Shown: positions 13,544 to 23,359, counted from the stretch's first letter. The stretch is 64,000 bases of DNA from Stenotrophomonas maltophilia (GCF_001676385.1 NZ_LYVJ01000002.1:186001-250000); one strand, 5' to 3'. Notes: generated by a model not told the origin, from the letters alone. Made by a program: numbers and translations.

Positions 13544-14056
13544 TCAGAACTCGGGGTCCCAGTCGACCACGATCAGGTTGGCCTCGAAGTCGACCGATCT
13601 GACGAAGTCCGGCTGCACGAACGGAATCATCCGCTCGCGGTCACCGCGGACCACCACCACGTCGTTGGCGCCGGTGCTGAACAGGTGCGAGACCTGGCCC
13701 AGGGCGACACCCTCAGTGGTCTTCACGTCCAGGCCTTCCAGGTCCACCCAGTAGTACTCGTCGGGTTTCGGCGGCGGCAAGGCGCTGCGGGCCACGTAGA
13801 TCTCGGTGCCGCGCATCGCTTCGACCACGTCGCGATCCTCGACGCCGGGGAAACGGGCGACCAGGTGCTTGCCACTGTCGCGGCCACGCACGCCTTCAAT
13901 CGTCGTTTCCACGCCGGACGGGCTGCGCACGATCCACGGCTGGTAACGGAAAATGGCGGAGCGTGGCTCGGTCCAGGACTCGAGCTTGATCTCGCCGCGC
14001 ACACCAAAAGCGCCGACTACCCTGCCCAGCAGGATGCGGCGCTCGATATCTTTCAT
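13544..14056 (-). CDS. rimM: 16S rRNA processing protein RimM
   Basis: The 170-residue protein has the N-terminal RimM barrel ([20 protein letters not shown]) and the C-terminal PRC barrel ([31 protein letters not shown]). It binds S19 and assists 30S head assembly. The start at 14056 ([11 protein letters not shown]) is preferred over longer frames. Its operon position between rpsP and trmD is the standard one. Confidence 0.96.
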   Translation of the reverse strand: MKDIERRILLGRVVGAFGVRGEIKLESWTEPRSAIFRYQPWIVRSPSGVETTIEGVRGRDSGKHLVARFPGVEDRDVVEAMRGTEIYVARSALPPPKPDEYYWVDLEGLDVKTTEGVALGQVSHLFSTGANDVVVVRGDRERMIPFVQPDFVRSVDFEANLIVVDWDPEF

Positions 14057-14071
14057 CTGCTTCAACCAAGA

Positions 14072-14093
14072 GGGCCACGCCGAAGCGTGGCCC
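14072..14093 (-). promoter_or_regulatory. Hairpin in the rpsP-rimM intergenic space
   Basis: GGGCCACGC-TTCG-GCGTGGCCC on the minus strand is a 9-bp stem with a TTCG loop between the rpsP stop and the rimM start. With CTCTTGGTTG after it, it could be a partial terminator or an mRNA-stabilising element that lowers expression of the downstream genes relative to rpsP. Confidence 0.6.
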
Positions 14094-14100
14094 GTCAGGA

Positions 14101-14361
14101 TCAGGCCGCAGCGGCCTGGGACTTGGTCGCTTCCTTGATCAGGTTGCGGACCTTGTCGGTCGGCTGGGCGCCGTTCTTGACCCAATGGTCAACGCGGGCC
14201 AGGTCCAGCTCGATGCGCTTCTCGGCGCCCTGGGCGACCGGGTTGTAGAAGCCAACGCGCTCGATGTTGCGGCCGTCGCGCGCGCTGCGCACGTCGGTGA
14301 CGATGATGTGGTAGAACGGACGCTTCTTGGCGCCGCCGCGGGTCAGTCGGATCTTGACCAT
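14101..14361 (-). CDS. rpsP: 30S ribosomal protein S16
   Basis: The 86-residue product starts [20 protein letters not shown] and continues with [15 protein letters not shown] and [18 protein letters not shown], all typical of bS16, an early assembly protein of the 30S subunit. It is the first gene of the operon continuing to rimM, trmD and rplS. Confidence 0.98.
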   Translation of the reverse strand: MVKIRLTRGGAKKRPFYHIIVTDVRSARDGRNIERVGFYNPVAQGAEKRIELDLARVDHWVKNGAQPTDKVRNLIKEATKSQAAAA

Positions 14362-14450
14362 GGTGTTTTTCCTATTGCCCAGTCGCCAGGATGGCGAGGT
14401 AAGCGGACGATTATAGCGGCAGAGCCCGGCCGAGCCAACCCCGCCGGGGC

Positions 14451-15272
14451 TCACCTGGGGTCAGATCCCTTTTGCGCTGCAAAAGGGTCTGACCCCAATC
14501 TGTCCCAAGGCACCGCTGCCAGCACCGCCCTGCCCTGTTCAGCCAGCGCCTGCGAGCCGGGCAGCACGTGCCCGTCGATGGCTTCCAGCGCCCACAGTCC
14601 GCTGGCGTTGCAGGCAAAAGCGGCCTTCACGTGGGCCAGCTCCGCCAGCGCCAGCGGCCGTGTCAGCTGCGGGCCGGGCCAATGCTGCTTCAACAGCGCT
14701 TCGGCGGTCCCGCGCAGGGCCGGCGCCTGCGGCCAGAGCAGCCGTTCACCATCGTGCAGGGCCAGGTTCCAGGTGCCGCCTTCACTCACTTCGCCATCGG
14801 CGGTCACGAACAGCACATCGTCAAATCCGTCCGCCATCGCCGCGCGACGCTCGGCGAACAGGCCGAAGGTGCCCACATGCTTGATCTGCGGCAGTTCACG
14901 CTGCCAGGCCACGCTGCGCACACGCTTGGAGGCGGTCAACGTTACCGGCGCGGACACCGATACCAGCACGTCCACCGGCACCGCCGCCAGCGGGTTGCGG
15001 AAATCGAAGCGGCGCGAGTACACCGTCACCCGCAGCGAGGCATCGGCCAGGCCGGCCTGCTGCAGCGCCTGTGCCATCCAGCCTCGTACCTGCACCGTGT
15101 CCAGTTCGCTGCCGAACAGCGCATGCGTCGCCTGCGACAACCGCGCCAGGTGCAGGTCCAGTCCCTGCACTGCGCCGCCGCGCACCTGCAGCGAGGTGAA
15201 GTGGCCGTAGTTCACCAGTGCCGGCAGCAGGTCCTCCACCTGCGCCGGCCGGCCGTTGCAGCTCAGCGTCAT
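14451..15272 (-). CDS. Class IV (PLP) aminotransferase, possible 4-amino-4-deoxychorismate lyase
   Basis: The 273-residue product has the fold-type IV PLP signature. The [19 protein letters not shown] stretch supplies the Schiff-base lysine, and [22 protein letters not shown] matches the typical E-x-x-x-x-N-L block. The family includes PabC, D-amino acid and branched-chain aminotransferases; PabC is a reasonable guess but not proven. The ATG at 15272 overlaps the stop of the upstream oxidoreductase by 4 bases (ATGA), so the pair is translationally coupled. The last residues ([14 protein letters not shown]) come from a palindromic repeat at 14457-14496, so the native C-terminus has been extended or replaced. 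Confidence 0.8.
   Translation of the reverse strand: MTLSCNGRPAQVEDLLPALVNYGHFTSLQVRGGAVQGLDLHLARLSQATHALFGSELDTVQVRGWMAQALQQAGLADASLRVTVYSRRFDFRNPLAAVPVDVLVSVSAPVTLTASKRVRSVAWQRELPQIKHVGTFGLFAERRAAMADGFDDVLFVTADGEVSEGGTWNLALHDGERLLWPQAPALRGTAEALLKQHWPGPQLTRPLALAELAHVKAAFACNASGLWALEAIDGHVLPGSQALAEQGRAVLAAVPWDRLGSDPFAAQKGSDPR
14457..14496. repeat. Palindromic GGGGTCAGA repeat
   Basis: Arms GGGGTCAGATCCCTTTTGC and GCAAAAGGGTCTGACCCC flank a 3-base loop. The repeat lies inside the 3' end of the class IV aminotransferase gene. A related copy is at 26954-26992. It could terminate transcription of the upstream genes. Confidence 0.8.
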
Positions 15273-16345
15273 GGCAGCAGTGTCTGCGCCTGTTCCCACA
15301 TGCCGCGCAGCACGTCGGCGGCCGGCTGTGCCGGCGCCATCCACGCCGACTGCCCGGCCCAGGCCTGCATCGCCGCGAGACGATTTTCCTGCGCAGCCTG
15401 CCTGCGCATCGGCGCCGTCAGGCCGCGCTGCACCGGGTACGGACGCGGCGCGGGGGCGCCTTCCGCAGCGGCGGCGCGCACATAGGGGGTCGCCAGGCCG
15501 CGGCCGAGGCGACCACTGAAGGCGCGGGTTGGCCAGGCATCTTCCGGCTCGCTGGCGGCCAGCCCATCGGCCCATGCCGAGGCGATCGCCGCTTCCGGCG
15601 TACGCAGGAACGCGGTGCCGATCTGCACGGCGCTGGCCCCCAGCGTGAGTGCGGCAGCGATGCCACGGCCATCGGCGATGCCGCCCGCGGCAATCACCGG
15701 GATCTGCAGGTGATCGGCCAGGCGCGGCAGCAGGGCGAACAGGCCGACCAGCTGGCGCTCGGCCAGCGCCGGATCGAACGCGCCGCGATGGCCGCCGGCC
15801 TCGGCGCCCTGCGCCACTACCGCATCGGCACCGGCGTCCTGTGCCGCGCGCGCTTCGGACAAGGTGGTGGCACAGGCGATCCAGGCAATGCCGGCATCCT
15901 TCAACTGCTGCACGTGGCGCGGCAGCAGCACGCCCATGATCGTCGAGGCCACCGCCGGGCGTGCCGCCAGGAGTGCGGCGAACTGTTCCTCGAAATCGGC
16001 GGGCGTGGCATCGGCCGCGCTGGCCGGCACCTCCGGGCCCCACTGCGCGAGGAAGGTGCGGCTGGCGGCCTCGGCGGCGACATCCCGCGCCGGCGCCGGA
16101 TCCGGCAGCCACAGGTTCACCTGCGCCGGGCCGCGGGAGGCCGCGCGGAAATCATCCATCCAGCGGCCTATATCGGCCGACGAGGACAGCACCGCGCCCA
16201 TCGCCCCCATGCTGCCGGCGTTGGCCAGGGCGGCCGACAAGGAGACCGGACAGGCACCGGCCATCGGTGCCAGCAGGATCGGAACGGAAACGTCAAAGCG
16301 CCGGCAGAACGCCTGGACGCGGGAAGCTACAGCGGAACTCTGCAT
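15269..16345 (-). CDS. FMN-dependent nitronate monooxygenase-like oxidoreductase
   Basis: The 358-residue TIM-barrel flavoprotein has the signatures of the nitronate monooxygenase/2-nitropropane dioxygenase family: [12 protein letters not shown] near the N-terminus, [16 protein letters not shown] with the catalytic-type histidine, then [14 protein letters not shown] and [12 protein letters not shown] for FMN phosphate binding. These enzymes oxidise alkyl nitronates such as propionate-3-nitronate. The start at 16345 ([13 protein letters not shown]) is preferred over the upstream Met. The gene overlaps the next by ATGA. Confidence 0.88.
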   Translation of the reverse strand: MQSSAVASRVQAFCRRFDVSVPILLAPMAGACPVSLSAALANAGSMGAMGAVLSSSADIGRWMDDFRAASRGPAQVNLWLPDPAPARDVAAEAASRTFLAQWGPEVPASAADATPADFEEQFAALLAARPAVASTIMGVLLPRHVQQLKDAGIAWIACATTLSEARAAQDAGADAVVAQGAEAGGHRGAFDPALAERQLVGLFALLPRLADHLQIPVIAAGGIADGRGIAAALTLGASAVQIGTAFLRTPEAAIASAWADGLAASEPEDAWPTRAFSGRLGRGLATPYVRAAAAEGAPAPRPYPVQRGLTAPMRRQAAQENRLAAMQAWAGQSAWMAPAQPAADVLRGMWEQAQTLLP

Positions 16346-16440
16346 GACGGCCCATCGTTTCGGACAGGCCCCCATGGTGCGCGCAGCAGGGGGGTGGCGT
16401 CGAGCCCGTTGCCCGACCGCCTGCTGCGGCGCTTGCGCCG

Positions 16441-16466
16441 CCGCCCGAGCGTGGGCTCGGGCGCTA
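16441..16466. repeat. GTAG-type palindromic repeat between ffh and the oxidoreductase gene
   Basis: On the minus strand GTAGCGCCCGAGCCCACGCT plus CGGGCGG forms a GTAG-headed stem-loop just after the ffh stop. Adjacent C/G-rich bases (16400-16440) form further hairpins. It may end the ffh transcript. Confidence 0.65.
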
Positions 16467-16491
16467 CATCACACTGCGACCGGGGCCTTCA

Positions 16492-17868
16492 TCAACGGAA
16501 CGGCATGCCGCGGCCGCCCATGGCGCCCATCATGCCCTTCATGCTGCGCAACATGCCCTTCATGCCGCCGCCGGCCATCTTGCTCATCATCTTTTCCATC
16601 TGCATGTACTGCTTCATCAGCTTGTTGACGTCGGCGGGGGTCACGCCCGAGCCCCTGGCGATGCGCGCGCGGCGCGAGCCGTTGAGCAGGTTCGGATTGC
16701 GCCGTTCCTTCTTGGTCATCGAGCTGATGATGGCGATCATGCGCGGCACTTCCCTGCCCTGGCTGACCTGCTGCTTCAGGTGGTCGGGGATGTTGCCCAG
16801 GCCCGGCAGCTTGTCCATCAGGCCGCCAATGCCGCCCATGTTCTGCATCTGCTCCAGCTGGTCACGCATGTCGTTCAGGTCGAACTTCTTGCCCTTGGCG
16901 ACCTTCTCGGCCAGCTTGGCCGCCTTGTCCTTGTCGACCTGCTGCTCGACCTGCTCGACCAGCGACAGCACGTCGCCCATGTCGAGGATGCGGCTGGCGA
17001 TCCGGTCCGGGTGGAACACGTCCAGGCCGTCCGGCTTCTCGCTGACGCCGACGAACTTGATCGGCTTGCCGGTGATGTAGCGCACGCTCAGCGCGGCACC
17101 GCCACGGGCGTCACCGTCGGTCTTGGTCAGCACCACGCCGGTCAGCGGCAGCGCATCGCCGAAGGCCTTGGCGGTGTTGGCCGCGTCCTGGCCGGTCATG
17201 GCGTCGACCACGAACAGGGTTTCGGCCGGATTCACCGCGGCGTGCAGGGCCTTGATCTCGGCCATCATCGCTTCATCGATGGCCAGGCGGCCGGCGGTAT
17301 CGACCAGCAGCACGTCGACGAAGGACTTGCGCGCGTCGTCGATGGCGGCGCGGACGATGGCTTCCGGCTTCTGGTCGGCGCTGGACGGGAAGAACAGCAC
17401 GCCGACCTGCTCGGCCAGGGTCTTCAGCTGCTCGATCGCGGCCGGACGGTAGACGTCGGCCGAGACCACCATCACCTTCTTCTTGCGCTTTTCCTTCAGG
17501 TGCTTGGCCAGCTTGCCCACGGTGGTGGTCTTGCCGGCGCCCTGCAGGCCCGCCATCAGGATGATGGCCGGCGCGGGCACATTGAGGTTCAGGTCGCTGG
17601 CTTCGGCGCCCATCACCGCGGTCAGCTCGTCACGCACGACCTTGATCAGCGCCTGGCCCGGGGTCAGCGACTTCAGCACTTCCTGGCCGACCGCACGCAC
17701 CTTGATGCGCTCGATCAGGGCCTGCACCACCGGCAGCGCGACGTCGGCTTCGAGCAGCGCGATACGCACTTCGCGGGTCGCCTCGCGGATGTTCTCCTCG
17801 GTCAGGCGGCCGCGGCCGCGCAGGCGCTCGATGGTGCCGGAAAGGCGCTGGGTCAGGGACTCGAACAT
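16492..17868 (-). CDS. ffh: Signal recognition particle protein Ffh
   Basis: The 458-residue SRP54 GTPase delivers nascent membrane proteins to FtsY. It has the N domain (MFESLTQRLSGTIERLRGRG), the G domain with GLQGAGKTTTVGKLA, DTAGRL and TKTDGDARGG, and the methionine-rich M domain (about 330-458), which binds signal sequences and 4.5S RNA and includes the GSRRARIARGSG helix. The start at 17868 is the conserved one; the frame is open further upstream. It is divergent from ypjD, the arrangement also seen in E. coli. Confidence 0.98.
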   Translation of the reverse strand: MFESLTQRLSGTIERLRGRGRLTEENIREATREVRIALLEADVALPVVQALIERIKVRAVGQEVLKSLTPGQALIKVVRDELTAVMGAEASDLNLNVPAPAIILMAGLQGAGKTTTVGKLAKHLKEKRKKKVMVVSADVYRPAAIEQLKTLAEQVGVLFFPSSADQKPEAIVRAAIDDARKSFVDVLLVDTAGRLAIDEAMMAEIKALHAAVNPAETLFVVDAMTGQDAANTAKAFGDALPLTGVVLTKTDGDARGGAALSVRYITGKPIKFVGVSEKPDGLDVFHPDRIASRILDMGDVLSLVEQVEQQVDKDKAAKLAEKVAKGKKFDLNDMRDQLEQMQNMGGIGGLMDKLPGLGNIPDHLKQQVSQGREVPRMIAIISSMTKKERRNPNLLNGSRRARIARGSGVTPADVNKLMKQYMQMEKMMSKMAGGGMKGMLRSMKGMMGAMGGRGMPFR

Positions 17869-17990
17869 GCGGTACGACCTGTCTGCAAACGGGGGACAAT
17901 AAGGCACACAGTATAGCGGGTCCGCTCGCCTCCCCGGACTGCGACGCCGCAGCCGTCGCCACCGCCGCGGGGGTATGCGAAACTTCAACG

Positions 17991-18785
17991 ATGACAATCG
18001 TTCTCATCGCCGCCCTGCTCTATCTGGCCGCCAGTGTCCTGCTGGTGCGCGCGCTCGGCCGCGATCAAGCCGCCGGGCCGGCCACCTGGCTGTGGCCGGC
18101 CCTGCCGGCGATGCTGCTGCATGGCGGCTACCACGTGATGGTGGCAATGCGTACCAGCGGCGGGCCGGACATGCACTTCTTCGCTGCGCTGTCGCTGGTC
18201 GGCCTGGGCATGGCCTGGCTGACCTCGCTGGTCGGCGCGCGCGGACGCATGTCGGCGTTGGGCGTGGTGGTGTTCCCGCTGGCCGCGGTGCTGCTGCTGG
18301 CCTATCACGGCTACGGCCACGAGCCGAGCAAGGTGCTGGGCTGGCGCCTGGCCAGCCACGCCTGGCTGGCGCTGCTGGCCTACGCCACGCTGAGCATCGC
18401 CGCGCTGCTGGCGATCATGCTGTGGCTGCAGGAACGCGCCCTGCGCCGCCGCGAGTTCCGGCCGTGGCTGCGTGCACTGCCGCCGCTGGCCGACCTGGAA
18501 GCGCTGCTGTTCCGGGTGATCGCCGTTGGCTTCGCGCTGCTGACCCTGACCCTGGTCACCGGCGTGCTGTTCGTCGACAACCTGCTGGCGCAGAAGCTGG
18601 TGCACAAGACCGTGCTGAGCGTGCTGTCGTGGATCGTGTTCGGCGTGCTGTTGTTCGGCCGCCGCCGCTATGGCTGGCGCGGGGTGAAAGCGGTGCACTG
18701 GACGCTGACGGCGATGGTATTGCTGCTGCTGGCGTTCTTCGGCAGCCAGTTCGTCATCGAACTGGTATTCGGGCATACGCGATAA
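17991..18785 (+). CDS. ypjD: CcsA-family inner-membrane protein YpjD
   Basis: The 264-residue protein has about eight hydrophobic helices and the CcsA/YpjD signature: HGGYHVMVAMR early, LASHAWLALLAYATLSIAAL in the middle, and a late VHKTVLSVLSWIVFGVLLFG followed by GWRGVKAVHWT. CcsA relatives handle haem for cytochrome c assembly, but YpjD itself is functionally unproven. It lies divergent from ffh, with a shared upstream region of 122 bases. Confidence 0.88.
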   Translation: MTIVLIAALLYLAASVLLVRALGRDQAAGPATWLWPALPAMLLHGGYHVMVAMRTSGGPDMHFFAALSLVGLGMAWLTSLVGARGRMSALGVVVFPLAAVLLLAYHGYGHEPSKVLGWRLASHAWLALLAYATLSIAALLAIMLWLQERALRRREFRPWLRALPPLADLEALLFRVIAVGFALLTLTLVTGVLFVDNLLAQKLVHKTVLSVLSWIVFGVLLFGRRRYGWRGVKAVHWTLTAMVLLLLAFFGSQFVIELVFGHTR

Positions 18786-18789
18786 AGCC

Positions 18790-18997
18790 GTGCCGACCCA
18801 CGGTCGGCACCCACCGCGGTAGTGCCGGCTGCTGGCCGGCAACAGGGCCGCACCCTGCGTGGATGCCGCAGAAGGTCAAGGCAGCGGCTGCGCCAGGATC
18901 GTCCGCACCCATTTCTGGGTGGTGATGATGGTCCGTTGTAGAGCCGAGCCCATGCTCGGCTGCTTTCCGCGTGAGCCGAGCGCAGGCTCGGCTCTAC
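18790..18997. repeat. Cluster of four palindromic repeats after ypjD
   Basis: The units are GTGCCGACC-CAC-GGTCGGCAC (18790-18810), a plus-strand GTAG unit (18819-18843), a plus-strand GTAG unit (18938-18960, GTAGAGCCGAGCCCATGCTC) and a minus-strand GTAG unit (18975-18997). The last two face each other like the pair after mutS. This 200-base stretch lies between convergent genes and holds no coding sequence. Confidence 0.75.
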
Positions 18998-19009
18998 AGT
19001 TGCGCGGGC

Positions 19010-21316
19010 TTACAGCCCGTAACGTTCGATTACGTCCAGGTGTGGCTGGCGGTCCTGGTCGCAGGCCTCGGCCAGGCGCAGCCAGCAGTGCGGATGCGGC
19101 CACGTCGCGGTTTCCTGCTGCAGGAAGCGGTGCAGCGCCAGCGGTGCATGGTCCTGCGGCTGGGCCACAGTGAACAGGAGGCCCGGCAGCCGCCCCTCCT
19201 CCACGTCCGGGTCGGTCACGGTGTAGTCCGGGCGGCTGTGCGACCACACCTTCCAGCCCTGTGCTTCGGCCGCCTCGACGAAGACGTTCCAGGCCTCTTC
19301 GCCCGGGTGCGCGCCATCGATCATCCAGCTGCGGGCGAAGCCGCCGCGCTCCAGCACATGCACCTGCGCATAGGTCGGGATGAAATGCTCGCGTGCTTCC
19401 TCGTCCTCAGGCGCCGGGTGTACCAGCGCGGCATCGAACACCACCCAGTCGCCCACCTGCTGGGCGCGGTTGGACGGCGCATTCTCGACGATGCGCGCAG
19501 TCACCGGTCCGCTGCGGCGTGCGTAGTACTCCATCGGTTCGCCGTTCTCTTCGCTGCGGATGATCACCCAGCCCCATGGTTCCTCGACCACGCCCTCGTG
19601 GCTGGACAGCTCCATGCCGATCGCTGCCGCCGAGCGGCGGACGGCGTCCCAGTCGCGCGCCGCACTGGCGGCGCTCATGTGGTCCCAATGCGCAGCACCC
19701 GGTTCCTCCAGCACCTCCGCCAGGTGCGCATAGCAGGCCTGCGCCTCACTGAAGCGGCCGGTTTCCATGTACATGCGCGCCAGCGTGCCGCGCGCACCAT
19801 GCGAGCCCGGGGACAGCTCCAGGAGGGCCTTTGCCGCCTGCTCCAGCGCCGGCCAGTCGGACACGCGCCGGGCACGCTGCACCTCGCACCAGTGCGCGAA
19901 CACCGGCACCCCGGCGCGATAGATGTCTGCCAGCCGGCGCAGTCCTTCGTCATCGCCCTGCTCGGCCAGCCAGCGCATCAGCGTGTAGGCTGCGGGACCG
20001 TCTTCGTGCGCGTGCGCGCGCACGAAGTCCCACAGCAGGTCACGGGCTTCGGCCCGTGCGCCGCAGGCGTTCAGTGCCGAGGCGGCCGTCTCGGCCAGCG
20101 CCTCGTCATCCGGCAGCTGTGCATGCGCCTGCAGCAGCCACTGCGCCTCGCGTTCCGGATCGCGGGCCTGGTTCTGTTCGACCTGAGCGTCCAGCCAGGC
20201 CAGCAGCTCACCCGCCGGCACCGGCAGCGGCGCGACATCCGGCAACGCGTCGATGCGTGCCGCCAGGCCTGCCACCAGCGCCGCAGCACCACGATCCTGG
20301 CGCAGCTGCGCCAGGTGCGTGCGGGCCAGTTCCAGCTGGCGCTGCGCCACCCAGCGCGCCCCCCGCTGCAGCGCCAGCTCCAGGCTCAGCGCGGCCACTT
20401 CGATCAGCAGGCGATGCGAACCGACGCGGGCGAAGTGCTCGATGATCGTATTGAAGCGCGTGCCCAGGTCCCAGGTATTGCGCGCAGGATCACGCTGGCA
20501 CAGCGCGGCGGCGGTATTCGCCCACAGGCGCCAGTAGTTCGGGGTCAGCTCGCTCCACGGCACCAGCTGCTGCAGCGCCTCTTCGTCGCGGCCCAGCTGG
20601 GCCAGCGCCCAGGCCTTGGACAGGCGGCGCGGCACCGTGCAGTTGGCCGGCTCGTACTCACCGGAAGCCGCCACTTCGGCCTCGCGTTTCTCGATCAGCG
20701 CCAGCGCCTCTTCAGCCCGGCCGACGGCGAGCAGGATCTTGATCTGCATTTCCGGGAAGCTGTCGAACACTTCCTTGCCGCACGCTTCCACGGCATCAGC
20801 CTGCGCCTGCAGGTAATCCAGCGCGTCCTGGCCACGGCCATCGTCGAGCAGCGCATCGGCCTTCTCGCAGCTCAGGCACTGGAAACAGGCCCAGCTCGGA
20901 TCGATGCGCGCAAGGGTTTCGTCGCACACTTCGATGCGCTCGGGCACCCAGCCCGGGCCATCGATGTTGCCGTAGCAGGCAGCCAGGTCCTGGGTCACGC
21001 AGATCGACTGCGGGCACTCCAGGGTGTCCTCGCGGTGCGCACGCTCGAACAGCGATACGGCTTCGCCCAGTGCGCTCTCGCCTTCGACGCGGTTGCCGAC
21101 ACGATTGCGCAGCGCCCAATGGCCGACGTAGACGTCGACCCAGGGATTGTCCAGCGCCTTGCCCAGCGCGCGCGCTTCAGGCAGCAGTGCATCGACGCGG
21201 TCAATCTGCAGTTCGCTCACCTCGTCGGCGAGGCGATTCAGCAGGTGCGCGTTCTGCGCCTGGCCTGCCTGGCGCAGGTCACCCTGCAGTTTTTCGACCC
21301 AGTTCCAGATGTCCAT
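19010..21316 (-). CDS. Large TPR-type helical-repeat protein, partner of HSP90-like gene
   Basis: The 768-residue protein consists mostly of helix-pair repeats, with several TPR-like units (LRRLADIYRAGVPVFAHWCE, GTLARMYMETGRFSEAQACYAHLAEVL). It ends in a mixed alpha/beta C-terminal domain of about 200 residues after EEPWGWVIIRSEENGEPMEY. There is no signal peptide, so it is probably cytoplasmic. It starts 48 bases after the stop of the HSP90-family gene and is surely cotranscribed with it. A co-chaperone or client-adapter role is inference from the pairing alone. I recognise no named family. Confidence 0.75.
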   Translation of the reverse strand: MDIWNWVEKLQGDLRQAGQAQNAHLLNRLADEVSELQIDRVDALLPEARALGKALDNPWVDVYVGHWALRNRVGNRVEGESALGEAVSLFERAHREDTLECPQSICVTQDLAACYGNIDGPGWVPERIEVCDETLARIDPSWACFQCLSCEKADALLDDGRGQDALDYLQAQADAVEACGKEVFDSFPEMQIKILLAVGRAEEALALIEKREAEVAASGEYEPANCTVPRRLSKAWALAQLGRDEEALQQLVPWSELTPNYWRLWANTAAALCQRDPARNTWDLGTRFNTIIEHFARVGSHRLLIEVAALSLELALQRGARWVAQRQLELARTHLAQLRQDRGAAALVAGLAARIDALPDVAPLPVPAGELLAWLDAQVEQNQARDPEREAQWLLQAHAQLPDDEALAETAASALNACGARAEARDLLWDFVRAHAHEDGPAAYTLMRWLAEQGDDEGLRRLADIYRAGVPVFAHWCEVQRARRVSDWPALEQAAKALLELSPGSHGARGTLARMYMETGRFSEAQACYAHLAEVLEEPGAAHWDHMSAASAARDWDAVRRSAAAIGMELSSHEGVVEEPWGWVIIRSEENGEPMEYYARRSGPVTARIVENAPSNRAQQVGDWVVFDAALVHPAPEDEEAREHFIPTYAQVHVLERGGFARSWMIDGAHPGEEAWNVFVEAAEAQGWKVWSHSRPDYTVTDPDVEEGRLPGLLFTVAQPQDHAPLALHRFLQQETATWPHPHCWLRLAEACDQDRQPHLDVIERYGL

Positions 21317-21364
21317 GGGATAAGTTTTCCTGTCTAGCGAAGGCTGGATGAGAGGGAGCGGTGC

Positions 21365-23221
21365 TCAGCGCAGCATCTGCTGCAGGGCACCGGCGATATC
21401 GGTGAAAGCACCGTTGAGGTCCGGGCCTGGCGTGGCGGTCGCGCGGGCCAGTGGCCGGCCCTGCGCGGAGACAATGATCTTCAGCGAGCGCAGCAGGCGC
21501 GCCGCGGCTTCGGCCTGTGGATGACCCTCGCGCTGGGCACGCAACAGCGCCTGCACCGCCGGGTTGTCGAGGTTGAGGTACAGCCGCGACGGCGCTCGCG
21601 ACTCGATGCGCGCGGTGAACTGGCGTGCCAGGCGCAGCGCGGCCATCGATACGCGCTTGTCGTTCTCATCGTCTTCCAGGCGCTGCTTCAGCTCGGCCTC
21701 GCGGTCGGGCACCACCACCACTGGCAACGCCTCCGGGCTGAAGCGCGCCGGCAGCAGTTGCTCGCCGTCACCCAGCTGCTCGCGCAGCCAGGCCAGCTGC
21801 GCCTCGTCGAGGCTGTCATCGCTGCGGAACAGCGCACGGTTGCCCTGCTCGGTGCCGAGCTCGACCAGGCGCAGGCCCTTGGCCTGGGCCCAGCGCCGCA
21901 GGAACGGCACCACCGCATAGCGATGGCCATGCGCGACCGGGACCCCCATCGCGCGGAACAGCATTTCTTCGAAGCCACCGCCGTTGTCGAGGATGACGTG
22001 CACGGCGCCGCGCGCCGGCAGCGCGCTGGCCGGCAGGTCGCCCTGCGAGGTCGGCACCCGCACATGTTCCATCAGCAGCTCGAACAGGCGCTCATCGCAC
22101 AGCGATGCACCCAGCAGGGCCTCGTTGTGGCGCGTCAACACCCGCCGCCAGGCTTCCGGCTGCTGCCGCGCGACCTCGGCCAGGCCATCAACCAGCGCTT
22201 CCAGCAATGCATGCTGCACGGCGCGGTATTGATCGTCACGCTGCAGGTCTTCGCGGCTGGCGGTAGGCGTCAACCGCGAGGATTCGATCACCCCGCCGAT
22301 GAAACCGGCCCACGGCGGCAGCAGGTCGCGTGCATCGTCGTCCAGCAGCATGCCGCGCACGAACACCGACAGGTTGCGGTTGTCACTGGTGCCGTAGGTG
22401 GCACCGTCCTGCACCCACAGCAGGCCGGTGGCGTCACTGCTGCCGTCGGCACGCAGCGGCACGGTGACGATCGGCTCGAAATCGTGCTCGAAGCGCGCCG
22501 CGAACTGCAGCGCCTGGCGGCGCGCCTGTACCGGGTGCACGGCGACATCGCCCTGGCCGCGCCACGGCGGCGGCTCGGGGTTGATCGCCTCGGTCGCCGC
22601 ACCAATGAAGATCGGCTCGGACAGCAGCGCACAGTAGCGGCCCAGCACCTCGTGCAGGCGCGCCTCGTTGGCCAGCGGCAGGAAATCCGGATGCAGCTCC
22701 AGCTCCACCTCGGTGCCGACCGCACGTGCCGGCACTTCGCTGACGGTGTACTGCTCGGCGTTGCTGGACACGTACAGATGGCCCAGATCCGGGGTCTGGT
22801 ACGAGGTGGTACGCACGCTGACCCGGCGCGCCAGCACGAAGGCCGACAGGAACCCGAGGCCGAACATGCCGATCAGGCCCTCATCGTCCTCACCGCCCTG
22901 GCGCAGGCCACGGGTATAGCCGACGCCGACGGTGGCCAGGTAATCGTGGATCTCCTGGCGCGTCAGGCCTGCACCGGTATCGGTGATGCGCAGCACGCCG
23001 GCACCGGCATCGACCTGCACCGAAATGCGCGACGGCACTTCGACGCCGGGCTGTTCGATGCGGCGGCGGATGATCGAGTCGTGCGCGTTCTGCACCAGTT
23101 CGCGCAGCGCCACCACCGGGGTGGAATACAGGTGCTTGCCCAGCACCGTCATCAGTCCATTGAGATCGACCCCGGCGCGACGGATCTCGGCGTTGGGGGC
23201 AATGAGCGCGGTGTCCTGCAT
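21365..23221 (-). CDS. Divergent HSP90/HtpG-family ATPase
   Basis: The 618-residue protein has the GHKL ATP-binding signatures in order: ALRELVQNAHDSI (E41, N45, D48), ITDTGAGLTRQEI (D81, G83, G85) and GLIGMFGLGFLSAF (about 116-128). The middle domain has the HSP90-like SRLTPTASREDLQRD. The length is close to E. coli HtpG (624), but the sequence is clearly diverged, especially in the middle and C-terminal thirds. Chaperone action is inferred from the family. It heads a two-gene operon with the large TPR-like gene. Confidence 0.85.
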   Translation of the reverse strand: MQDTALIAPNAEIRRAGVDLNGLMTVLGKHLYSTPVVALRELVQNAHDSIIRRRIEQPGVEVPSRISVQVDAGAGVLRITDTGAGLTRQEIHDYLATVGVGYTRGLRQGGEDDEGLIGMFGLGFLSAFVLARRVSVRTTSYQTPDLGHLYVSSNAEQYTVSEVPARAVGTEVELELHPDFLPLANEARLHEVLGRYCALLSEPIFIGAATEAINPEPPPWRGQGDVAVHPVQARRQALQFAARFEHDFEPIVTVPLRADGSSDATGLLWVQDGATYGTSDNRNLSVFVRGMLLDDDARDLLPPWAGFIGGVIESSRLTPTASREDLQRDDQYRAVQHALLEALVDGLAEVARQQPEAWRRVLTRHNEALLGASLCDERLFELLMEHVRVPTSQGDLPASALPARGAVHVILDNGGGFEEMLFRAMGVPVAHGHRYAVVPFLRRWAQAKGLRLVELGTEQGNRALFRSDDSLDEAQLAWLREQLGDGEQLLPARFSPEALPVVVVPDREAELKQRLEDDENDKRVSMAALRLARQFTARIESRAPSRLYLNLDNPAVQALLRAQREGHPQAEAAARLLRSLKIIVSAQGRPLARATATPGPDLNGAFTDIAGALQQMLR

Positions 23222-23359
23222 GTAATCGTTTACTCCTGGGCACGGAAAGACGCCAGGGGGCGTCTTCGTCGAGCCGGAAAAGCTAGCACAGCCATCCTGA
23301 CCGTTGCCGTATATGACGTTTATAGAGCCGCGCCCGCGCTCGGCTCTGCCGTACGGCCA

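Noticed and set aside
18971..21337. Long plus-strand frame opposite the TPR-type gene
   Set aside because: Arg/Gln/His-rich shadow composition. The minus-strand frame has repeat structure and a sensible operon position.
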